Below are positions 1 through 4,694 of a DNA stretch of 5,439 nt, one piece after another. Numbering within the stretch: the first letter of the stretch is position 1; each line of letters opens with the position of its first letter. The stretch comes from Micromonosporaceae bacterium (GTDB taxonomy: Bacteria; Actinomycetota; Actinomycetes; Mycobacteriales; Micromonosporaceae). Location: assembly GCA_017354595.1 (NCBI GenBank), contig JAFMQQ010000247.1:1-5439 (forward strand). The letters are read 5' to 3'. The position numbers and the translations under genes are program-made. The notes beneath the pieces were generated by a model that was not told the DNA's origin, did not search any database, and saw only the letters and a program-made list of their open reading frames with translations.

Positions 1-531
1 GCCGAGCCGGCCGCACCTGGCGGGAGCCGGTACCGGATCCTCACCCTGGACCGGCTGCTGCGGGTGGTGCGGGACGCGGACCGGCCGCTGCGGCTGCTGG
101 TCGAGACGAAGCACCCGACCCGGTACGGCGCCCAGGTCGAGCAGCGGCTGGTCGCGATGCTGCGCCGGTACGGCCTGGACCGGCCACGGGCGGATGGGCG
201 CGAGGTCAGCGCGATGTCCTTCTCCGGTGCCGCGGTGCGCCGGGTGCGCTCGCTCGCCCCGGAGGTACCCGCCGTGCTGCTGCTCGACATCCTCCCGCCG
301 TGGTTGCGCGACGGCCGGCTTCCGGCCGGGGTACACATCGCCGGTCCGGGGGTACGGCTGGTACGCAGCCGGCCCGCCCTGGTGGAGCGGCTGCACCGGC
401 GCGGCCACCGGGTGTACGTGTGGACGGTCAACACCGACGAGGAGATCGACCTGGTCCGCCGGCTCGGGGTGGCCGGCATCATCACCGACCGCCCCGGCCA
501 CGTTCTGGGCCGGCTCGACGGATATCACTAG
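1..531 (+). CDS. Glycerophosphodiester phosphodiesterase (GDPD family), C-terminal part, 5' end outside the window
   Basis: The reading frame is open from base 1 to the TAG at 529-531, giving 176 visible residues. The N-terminus lies outside the window; the GTG at 64 is internal, because upstream codons read as family-like sequence (ILTLDRLLRVV). GDPD enzymes are TIM-barrel hydrolases that cut glycerophosphodiesters to sn-glycerol 3-phosphate and an alcohol. Visible family landmarks are VETKHPTRYG near residues 36-45, matching the metal-binding 'E-x-K' strand, and the C-terminal block VYVWTVNTDEEIDLVRRLGV followed by AGIITDRPG, matching the family signature 'WTVN...GVDGIITDRP'. The first catalytic His-Arg-Gly motif would be upstream and cannot be checked. 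Cellular location cannot be judged without the N-terminus. A same-strand histidine kinase follows after 44 bp. The family call is secure; the exact substrate is unknown. Confidence 0.93.
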   Translation, partial: AEPAAPGGSRYRILTLDRLLRVVRDADRPLRLLVETKHPTRYGAQVEQRLVAMLRRYGLDRPRADGREVSAMSFSGAAVRRVRSLAPEVPAVLLLDILPPWLRDGRLPAGVHIAGPGVRLVRSRPALVERLHRRGHRVYVWTVNTDEEIDLVRRLGVAGIITDRPGHVLGRLDGYH

Positions 532-539
532 CGGCGGGA

Positions 540-566
540 CTGCCGGTCGGCGCACGACACTGGCAG
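540..566 (+). other. Imperfect hairpin between the GDPD gene and the kinase start
   Basis: Bases 540-547 (CTGCCGGT) can pair with 559-566 (ACTGGCAG), giving an 8-bp stem with one G-T wobble and an 11-base loop. It ends 9 bases before the ATG at 576. No T-run follows. It could be a weak factor-assisted terminator for the GDPD gene or a 5'-UTR structure that covers the kinase start region, which has no clear ribosome binding site. In DNA this GC-rich, chance stems of this size are common. Confidence 0.3.
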
Positions 567-575
567 ACTCGCAGC

Positions 576-1874
576 ATGTCCGCGGGTGCATCCATCTATG
601 GCGAGTTCGCCATGCTGATGGAGGCGATCAACGACGGGGCGCCGGGGCTGTTCACGCTCCAACGCCTGGTTGAGTTGACCGAGCGGGAGCTTGGCGCGGT
701 GGCCGTCTCCTTCCTGGAACAGGTCCCGGACGGCAGCCGGGTCGTCGCGGCCAGCGGCCGCAGCACCTGGTCGATCGGGCGTCACTTCGTGGACCGCGGC
801 GACCGCAGCGTGCTGAAGACGGCTCCGGATCGGGTGATGGAGCTCGCCGCCGACCAGCTGCCGGCCGACATCGCCGGCATTCTGTCCCCGCGCGGGATCG
901 GTTCACTGATCTTCACCGAAGTGACCCTGAACGGCCGGATGCTGGGCACCCTGTTCGCCTACTTCGCCGGACCCGGCCCGAGCACACCGGAACAGCGCGG
1001 GGGGCTGCGGGCCCTGGCCGGCCTCGCCGCCCACCTGTACTCCCATGGCCGGGGCCTGCCGCTGCACCAGCCACCGGTGGTCCCCGACTCGCCGGATGCG
1101 CTCGCCGTGCAGCGCCAGGAGCAGACCCGCGACCTGTTCATCACGGCGACCGGCCACGAGCTGCGCACGCCGGTCACCGTCATCAAGGGGTACGCGGACA
1201 CGCTCGCCGACAACTGGGACCTGATCGACGAAAAGGAGCGGCGGGAGGCGGCGCAGCGGCTGAAGCAGCGCGCCGCGGAGCTGGCCCGGCTGGTCAAGCG
1301 CCTGCTCGCCGCCGTGGGGGGCGACGGTTCGGTGATGGTCGGCGTCGGTCCGATGCCGTTCGAGCTGGCCGAGACCCTGCGGTCCAATGTGGACGAACTG
1401 CCGGTGGAGCTGCGGCGGCGGGTACGGGTCAGCCTGCCGGACGGGTTGCCCAAGGCGGTCGGGGAGCGGGCCACGGTGGCCACGGTCCTCTCCGAGCTGG
1501 TGACCAATGCGGTCAAGTACTCACCGGGTGACTCGCCGGTGGAGGTGACCGCGGTCGCCGAGCCGGCATCGGTCGGCTTCCAGGTCGCCGACCGTGGCGT
1601 CGGTATCGCACCGGAACACGTGGAGCGGGCCTTTGAGCGGTTCTGGCAGGGTGAACGCTTCTGGCAGGGTGAGCGGTTCTGGCAGGGTGAGCGGTCGTCA
1701 CAGGATGGTGGCCGGGACCGGCCGGGGAACCCCGGCGTAGGGCTCGGCCTGTACCTTGTCCGGCGAATCGTGGAGCGACAAAACGGGTGGGTCTACTTAC
1801 GACCGCGTGAGCGGGGAGGTACCGTCGCAGAAGTACGTCTTCCACGTGCCGACGTGGGCCCAGGGGAGGCTTGA
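576..1874 (+). CDS. Soluble GAF-like sensor histidine kinase with repeated F-box
   Basis: 432 residues. This is a cytoplasmic sensor kinase expected to autophosphorylate on His and pass the phosphate to a response regulator. Order: GAF-like sensory region (about residues 15-160), HisKA dimerisation region (about 180-250) and HATPase_c domain (about 290-425). The H-box is TATGHELRTPVTVIKGYADT with the phospho-accepting His at 194. The N-box is ELVTNAVKYSPGD (Asn311), the G1 box is DRGVGIA (339-345) and the G2 box is GVGLGLYLV (387-395). I see no membrane segment, HAMP domain or signal peptide, so the signal is probably internal. The F-box, normally one copy of ERFWQG, occurs three times in a row at 354-371. 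The ATG at 576 was chosen because it is the first ATG after the GDPD stop and leaves the GAF region intact; it has no good ribosome binding site, and ATGs at 612 and 618 are alternatives. No response regulator is adjacent. The call is firm; the signal and target are unknown. Confidence 0.92.
   Translation: MSAGASIYGEFAMLMEAINDGAPGLFTLQRLVELTERELGAVAVSFLEQVPDGSRVVAASGRSTWSIGRHFVDRGDRSVLKTAPDRVMELAADQLPADIAGILSPRGIGSLIFTEVTLNGRMLGTLFAYFAGPGPSTPEQRGGLRALAGLAAHLYSHGRGLPLHQPPVVPDSPDALAVQRQEQTRDLFITATGHELRTPVTVIKGYADTLADNWDLIDEKERREAAQRLKQRAAELARLVKRLLAAVGGDGSVMVGVGPMPFELAETLRSNVDELPVELRRRVRVSLPDGLPKAVGERATVATVLSELVTNAVKYSPGDSPVEVTAVAEPASVGFQVADRGVGIAPEHVERAFERFWQGERFWQGERFWQGERSSQDGGRDRPGNPGVGLGLYLVRRIVERQNGWVYLRPRERGGTVAEVRLPRADVGPGEA
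1635..1706 (+). repeat. In-frame 18-bp tandem repeat encoding ERFWQG x3 in the kinase F-box
   Basis: Three consecutive 18-bp units at 1635-1652, 1653-1670 and 1671-1688 each encode Glu-Arg-Phe-Trp-Gln-Gly. Units 1 and 3 are identical (GAGCGGTTCTGGCAGGGT). Unit 2 differs at two synonymous third positions (GAA CGC). A fourth, decayed unit at 1689-1706 encodes ERSSQD. The repeat sits in the ATP lid between the G1 and G2 boxes of HATPase_c. The family usually has a single F-box, so this looks like slippage or unequal crossover that kept the frame. Confidence 0.97.
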
Positions 1875-1900
1875 CGGACGCCGATGAACCACGTGACAGT
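1871..1900 (+). promoter_or_regulatory. Possible promoter overlapping the kinase stop codon
   Basis: TTGACG at 1871-1876 is close to the -35 consensus and overlaps the kinase TGA. GACAGT at 1895-1900 follows after an 18-base spacer and is a weak -10 (matches TANNNT at the A and final T only). A transcript would start close to the ATG at 1915, which would fit a near-leaderless message and the lack of a ribosome binding site there. Weak evidence, from sequence alone. Confidence 0.22.
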
Positions 1901-1914
1901 CGCGCAGCAGTCTC

Positions 1915-2430
1915 ATGGGTGACGCCCTCGTGGTCGCCGAACGCGCCTGGTCGGTGGTGGTACCGCACCAGGCGCGTGGTGCGCGGGTGGCCCGCCACCG
2001 GCTGGCCACCGAACTGGCCGGTGCCGTCAATCCGGAGCTGGTCGCCGACGCCGCGGTGGTCGTCGGTGAGCTGGTCGGCAACTCCGTCCGGCACGCCCGG
2101 CCGCTGCCCGGCAATACGGTTCTGATCCGGTTGCGGGTGCGGGCCGAGGCCGGCCGGCAGTACCTCGAACTCCGGGTGACCGACGGCGGTGGTGCTCCCG
2201 GGCGCCCCCGGCTGTGTACCGCCGGACCGGATGCGGTGAACGGGCGTGGCCTCACCATCGTCGCGGCCCTCGCCGACCGGTGGGGCGTGGAGCAGGACGC
2301 CGACGAGCAGTGCGTCTGGGCGCAGCTGAGCTTTCCATCCGCCCGTCCCAACGGCTGGCACGCGCCGAGCCAGAGCGCGTCCGGACCGGTACCCGACGGT
2401 TACGCCGTCGACGGGACGGGAGCCGGGTGA
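1915..2430 (+). CDS. ATP-binding protein of the RsbW/SpoIIAB-like HATPase_c_2 type
   Basis: 171 residues, a single small GHKL ATPase domain with no histidine-containing domain. Proteins of this type are usually anti-sigma factors or serine kinases that phosphorylate STAS-domain antagonists; actinobacteria carry many of unknown partner. Visible motifs are the N-box GELVGNSVRHA (Glu52, Asn56), a G1-like box VTDGGGAPG (Asp90 and glycines 91-93) and a G2-like box NGRGLTIV (109-116), then ALADRWGV and a C-terminal VWAQLSF strand typical of the family. Residues from about 145 form a Pro/Ser/Gly-rich tail, probably disordered. The ATG at 1915 is the first in-frame start after a stop at 1894-1896; no clear ribosome binding site precedes it, and GTG at 1930 is an alternative. 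The gene lies 40 bp after the kinase and overlaps the DUF5926 gene by 4 bp. No sigma factor or STAS gene is in view, so the target is unknown. Confidence 0.88.
   Translation: MGDALVVAERAWSVVVPHQARGARVARHRLATELAGAVNPELVADAAVVVGELVGNSVRHARPLPGNTVLIRLRVRAEAGRQYLELRVTDGGGAPGRPRLCTAGPDAVNGRGLTIVAALADRWGVEQDADEQCVWAQLSFPSARPNGWHAPSQSASGPVPDGYAVDGTGAG
2418..2422 (+). promoter_or_regulatory. Ribosome binding site fixing the GTG start at 2427
   Basis: GGGAG lies 4 bases before the GTG at 2427, inside the end of the upstream gene. It supports starting the DUF5926 gene at the GTGA overlap rather than at the longer in-frame opening from 2214, which would run through the upstream coding sequence. Confidence 0.6.
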
Positions 2431-3305
2431 GCAAGCGCCGCCGGAGCGCGCACGCCGGCCAGGAGCCCCGGCAGCGGCTACGGGACATCTTCGTACCGCG
2501 CCCGTTCCAGGGTCTGGCCGACGAGCCCGAGTGGGTCGCGCTGCGCGAACTGGTACCGGCCGCCACCGCCCCGCTGCGCCTGGACCCCGCCCTGGTCGCG
2601 GAGTACGGCGAGCACGAGGTCACCCTCGCCACGGTGCTGCCGATGGCCTGGCCGGCGCTGGCCAAGCCGGACGGGCGGATCTTCCTCGGGATGCAACGGC
2701 ACGTCCAGTCCGGTGATGTCTCCCGCGATCTGGCCGAGGCACTGCTCTGCGCGCTGCGTACCGAGCCCGGTGGGCAGGTGGCGGTACCCGCGCTGCCGGG
2801 CCCGGGGCCGCGCCTGCAGGACGTGCTCGTGGATGGCCCGCTGGAGATCACCATGCGCGACGGTTTCCAGTTCTGGCTCGACGGGGGCGCGAGCGAGGAT
2901 GCGGCGGTACAGGCCTCGCTGGAGCGGGCCAACGCCTCGATCTACCCGACGGTACGGTTGGCCGCCGCCCGGGCCGCGTACTGGTGCCGGGTGCCGGAGA
3001 AGGCACATGTGCGCTGGGTGCTGACCGAGGAGGAGGACACTGCGCTGGACGCGCTGGCCCGACTGGCCGCCGCGGGCGGCCTCGGGTTCGGCGAGGGCAC
3101 CCGGTTCGCCGGCATGTTCCGCGCCCACGGCCTGCTGGTACCGGTGTGGGACCTGCCCCGCGAGCCGGAGGCGGCGCAGTGGGAGGCGCCGGTCGCCGAG
3201 TTCGCCAAGCGGTTCGCCGAGGCGTTGGTCGACCCGCAGCCGCTGGCGGCCGCGCAGCGTCGCGCCCGGCAGGGCCTGCTCGGCCGGCAGATCACCATCC
3301 GCTGA
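2427..3305 (+). CDS. DUF5926 family protein
   Basis: 292 residues. I recognise this as the actinobacterial DUF5926 family, whose biochemical role is not known to me; homologues are sometimes misnamed as SecA-related. Recalled family-like segments are EVTLATVLPMAWPAL (about 58-72), SGDVSRDLAEALLCAL (about 95-110), PRLQDVL, SLERANASIYPTVRL followed by AAYWCRVPEKAHVRWVL, LGFGEGTRFAGMFRAHGLLV followed by PVWDLP, and the C-terminal RRARQGLLGRQITI. There is no signal peptide or membrane segment. The N-terminus is short and basic (MSKRRR) and has no Cys-rich SEC-C zinc motif, which I recall in Streptomyces members. The start GTG overlaps the TGA of the ATP-binding protein gene (GTGA), with GGGAG upstream, so translation is likely coupled. 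This coupling is the best hint that the two proteins are functionally linked. Family call firm; function unknown. Confidence 0.88.
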   Translation: MSKRRRSAHAGQEPRQRLRDIFVPRPFQGLADEPEWVALRELVPAATAPLRLDPALVAEYGEHEVTLATVLPMAWPALAKPDGRIFLGMQRHVQSGDVSRDLAEALLCALRTEPGGQVAVPALPGPGPRLQDVLVDGPLEITMRDGFQFWLDGGASEDAAVQASLERANASIYPTVRLAAARAAYWCRVPEKAHVRWVLTEEEDTALDALARLAAAGGLGFGEGTRFAGMFRAHGLLVPVWDLPREPEAAQWEAPVAEFAKRFAEALVDPQPLAAAQRRARQGLLGRQITIR

Positions 3306-3348
3306 CCGGCCCGGGGCACTGGCCCGTTCGGCATCGGGGCCGGGCCGG
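3306..3348 (+). terminator. GC-rich hairpin right after the DUF5926 stop, possible terminator
   Basis: CCGGCCCGG at 3306-3314 is perfectly complementary to CCGGGCCGG at 3340-3348, with a 25-base loop that can fold further (GGCCCG 3321-3326 against CGGGGCC 3335-3341, one bulge, as a competing stem). It starts immediately after the TGA of the last gene of the block. There is no T-run, which is common for actinobacterial terminators but makes the call uncertain. Confidence 0.45.
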
Positions 3349-3363
3349 ACGGGCTCACAAGCG

Positions 3364-3392
3364 TGAATGAGGATATTCATTCCTGATGTGAA
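3364..3392. promoter_or_regulatory. AT-rich palindromic island, possible operator
   Basis: GAATGA at 3365-3370 and TCATTC at 3377-3382 form a perfect 6-bp inverted repeat around a 6-base centre. An overlapping repeat, TGAAT (3364-3368) and ATTCA (3375-3379), has a different centre, and another TGAA follows at 3389-3392, so half-sites alternate in direction at 12-13 base steps. The segment is strikingly AT-rich for this window and sits 70-100 bp before the NERD gene. It could be a binding site for a dimeric regulator. No regulator can be named. Confidence 0.4.
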
Positions 3393-3418
3393 CCCTTCTC
3401 TGTAGGGGATCCGACACC

Positions 3419-3424
3419 TACCGT
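3419..3424 (+). promoter_or_regulatory. Possible -10 element upstream of the NERD gene
   Basis: TACCGT fits the actinobacterial -10 pattern TANNNT and lies 39 bases before the GTG at 3464. No good -35 sits at 17-18 bases. It is embedded in TACCGTGATG, nearly the same string as the TATCGTGATG before the PAS gene, which slightly raises its credibility. Confidence 0.3.
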
Positions 3425-3452
3425 GATGGCAACCCCCGTACGGAGACCCGCC

Positions 3453-3457
3453 GGAGG
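3453..3457 (+). promoter_or_regulatory. Ribosome binding site for the NERD gene
   Basis: GGAGG lies 6 bases before the GTG at 3464. This spacing and the near-perfect match decide the start codon. Confidence 0.75.
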
Positions 3458-3463
3458 CCCCCA

Positions 3464-4156
3464 GTGACCGGATTCCTCAGCGCACAGCCCCTGCCCACGC
3501 TTGTCGAGCCCACCCGCCCGGCCCGGGCAGCGCAGGTCGAGCCGAGCGACCCCACTCCGTTGGCCTGGGCCCGCCGCCGGCGCAGCGAACGCGAGGCGCG
3601 CCAGGCCGGGTTCACCCGGGAGCGGACCACGGCCCGGCTGGCCCGGTTGGGCGGCGGCTGGCGGGTGCTCGACATCCAGGAGATCGGACTGCTCAACTCC
3701 AACACCTTCCTGGCGATCGGGCCGGGTGGCGTCTTCGTGGTGAGCGTGAAGCAGCACGGCCGGGGCCGGGTACGCATCGCCGGCGATGTGGTCCAGGTGG
3801 ACGGCCGGCGGCCGGGGTACATCGCCGAGGCGATGCAGGTCGCGGAGCAGGCGAGCCGGGCGCTGTCCCGTACCGCCGGGCAGACGATCCCGGTCACGCC
3901 GGTGGTGGCATTCGCCGGCTCCGGCGTCATCGACGTACATGGCCTGCCGAAGGGCTGCCTGGTCACTCCGCACCGGGAACTGGACTACCTGCTCGGTTCG
4001 TACGGCGCGCGGATCGGCCAGGCCACGGTCGCCAAGCTGTACGCGATCGCGAAGCACCCGGTGACCTGGATCCGGCCCACACCGCAGCAGGATGTCGACG
4101 CGTACACCTGGTACACCGGGCGGGCCGCGGTCGGGAAGAAGGCCGCCGGAGCCTGA
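3464..4156 (+). CDS. NERD-like (nuclease-related domain) protein with altered active-site positions
   Basis: 230 residues. The NERD fold is a restriction-endonuclease-like domain; its roles in actinobacteria are mostly unproven. Residues 1-35 look disordered. An Arg-rich stretch (WARRRRSEREAR, about 35-46) may bind nucleic acid. The domain runs from about 48 to 150: TARLARLGGGWRVLDIQ, then NSNTFLAIGPGGVFVVSVKQ at 78-97, followed by RGRVRIAGDVVQVDG and an Ala/Arg-rich helix. The block aligns by eye with the usual actinobacterial 'DIDHLVIGPGGVFTINTKNH': GPGGVF (86-91) and Lys96 are kept, but the catalytic Asp position is Thr81 and the usual Glu/Asn position is Ser94. No membrane segment, helicase or topoisomerase-type zinc domain is attached. 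The GTG start is fixed by GGAGG 6 bases upstream. The gene stands alone between two non-coding gaps. Fold call reasonably sure; nuclease activity doubtful. Confidence 0.78.
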   Translation: MTGFLSAQPLPTLVEPTRPARAAQVEPSDPTPLAWARRRRSEREARQAGFTRERTTARLARLGGGWRVLDIQEIGLLNSNTFLAIGPGGVFVVSVKQHGRGRVRIAGDVVQVDGRRPGYIAEAMQVAEQASRALSRTAGQTIPVTPVVAFAGSGVIDVHGLPKGCLVTPHRELDYLLGSYGARIGQATVAKLYAIAKHPVTWIRPTPQQDVDAYTWYTGRAAVGKKAAGA

Positions 4157-4204
4157 CACACGCCGTTCATGCGGCCACAGTGGTGGTTGCGGTGAACCGA
4201 GGGT

Positions 4205-4210
4205 TATCGT
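4205..4210 (+). promoter_or_regulatory. Possible -10 element upstream of the PAS gene
   Basis: TATCGT fits TANNNT and lies 27 bases before the GTG at 4238. The nearby TTGCGG (4187-4192) is only 12 bases upstream, too close for a normal -35. The surrounding TATCGTGATG resembles the string before the NERD gene. Confidence 0.3.
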
Positions 4211-4227
4211 GATGCAGCACCGCGTTT

Positions 4228-4233
4228 AGGAGG
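4228..4233 (+). promoter_or_regulatory. Perfect AGGAGG ribosome binding site for the PAS gene
   Basis: AGGAGG lies 4 bases before the GTG at 4238. It is the strongest Shine-Dalgarno site in the window, suggests efficient translation, and favours 4238 over the internal ATG at 4307. Confidence 0.85.
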
Positions 4234-4237
4234 CGCT

Positions 4238-4687
4238 GTGGCTCACGTGGAACTTTCGGTGACCGACCCGTTCGTAGCACCGCGCGCCGGTGGACCGGCG
4301 GCGGCGATGAGTTCGCTGGATCGGTGGGCAATTGCCGCCCACAATGCAACCGAGCCATGCCTGCTGCTCGATGCGCTGCAGCAGGTCGTCGCCGCCTCCC
4401 CGAGCGCCTGCGAGTTGCTCGGGCTGGGCGACCCGGAGAGCGTCGCGGGCAAGAGCGTCTTCGCCGGGGTACTGCGCCTGGTCGACTTCACCGCGGCCAG
4501 CGCCGACCTGGGCGACGGCGAACTGGAGAAGATCCCGCCGGTCCTGGCGTACTCCTCGGAGCGGCTGGCCCGCGGGCTGATGCGGGTGCAGAACGCGATG
4601 GGTACGGTCACCATCGACGCGATCGCGACGCCACTGTTCGACGGTTCGACGGTGGTCGGGTCGCTCACCTTCCTCGCCTCGATCTGA
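4238..4687 (+). CDS. Short stand-alone PAS-domain protein
   Basis: 149 residues. A PAS fold covers about residues 27-147 and almost nothing else is present. WAIAAHNATEPCLLLDALQQ followed by VVAASPSACELLGL resembles the opening PAS strands and helix (usual form 'a.lvlD..g.i...N.aa..llG'), and the C-terminal VTIDAIATPLFDGSTVVGSL followed by TFL matches the last strands of a PAS sheet. The Asn usually seen after the second strand is Ser here (AASPSA). No kinase, GGDEF, HTH or membrane segment is attached, so it is probably a sensory adaptor that acts through another protein; ligand unknown. The start is set by the AGGAGG site. It is separated from the NERD gene by 81 bp with a possible promoter, and its stop lies 7 bp from the stop of the convergent LarC gene. 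PAS call good, role unknown. Confidence 0.75.
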   Translation: MAHVELSVTDPFVAPRAGGPAAAMSSLDRWAIAAHNATEPCLLLDALQQVVAASPSACELLGLGDPESVAGKSVFAGVLRLVDFTAASADLGDGELEKIPPVLAYSSERLARGLMRVQNAMGTVTIDAIATPLFDGSTVVGSLTFLASI

Positions 4688-4694
4688 GGCGGCG

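Noticed and set aside
300..575. In-frame extension of the kinase to a start at 300
   Set aside because: This part overlaps the well-supported GDPD coding sequence in another frame and reads as Arg/Pro/Gly-rich shadow sequence; the GAF region begins after the ATG at 576.
1884..1922. Tiny 12-codon open frame (ATG at 1884) between the kinase and the ATP-binding protein gene, overlapping the latter's start
   Set aside because: It could be a leader peptide, but it has no ribosome binding site and is short enough to be chance.
1513..2361. Long open frame on the minus strand (282 residues)
   Set aside because: It is antisense to the kinase end and the ATP-binding protein, has no recognisable motif and has Pro/Arg/Gly-rich composition typical of GC-rich shadow frames.
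3364..3379. TGAAT-N6-ATTCA as an ArgR (ARG box) operator
   Set aside because: Spacing is 6 rather than the usual 4, the actinobacterial ARG box differs as I recall it, and no arginine gene is nearby.
2478..3380. Long open frame on the minus strand (300 residues)
   Set aside because: It is antisense to the DUF5926 gene, which has clear family motifs; the minus-strand product shows none.
3377..4159. Minus-strand open frame opposite the NERD gene (260 residues)
   Set aside because: No motifs, and the NERD frame has a good ribosome binding site and a recognisable domain.
4187..4210. TTGCGG/TATCGT as a full sigma-70-type promoter
   Set aside because: The spacer is only 12 bases; only the -10 part was kept as a weak candidate.
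4688..4694. Terminator between the convergent PAS and LarC genes
   Set aside because: Only 7 bp separate the stops and I found no convincing stem there.
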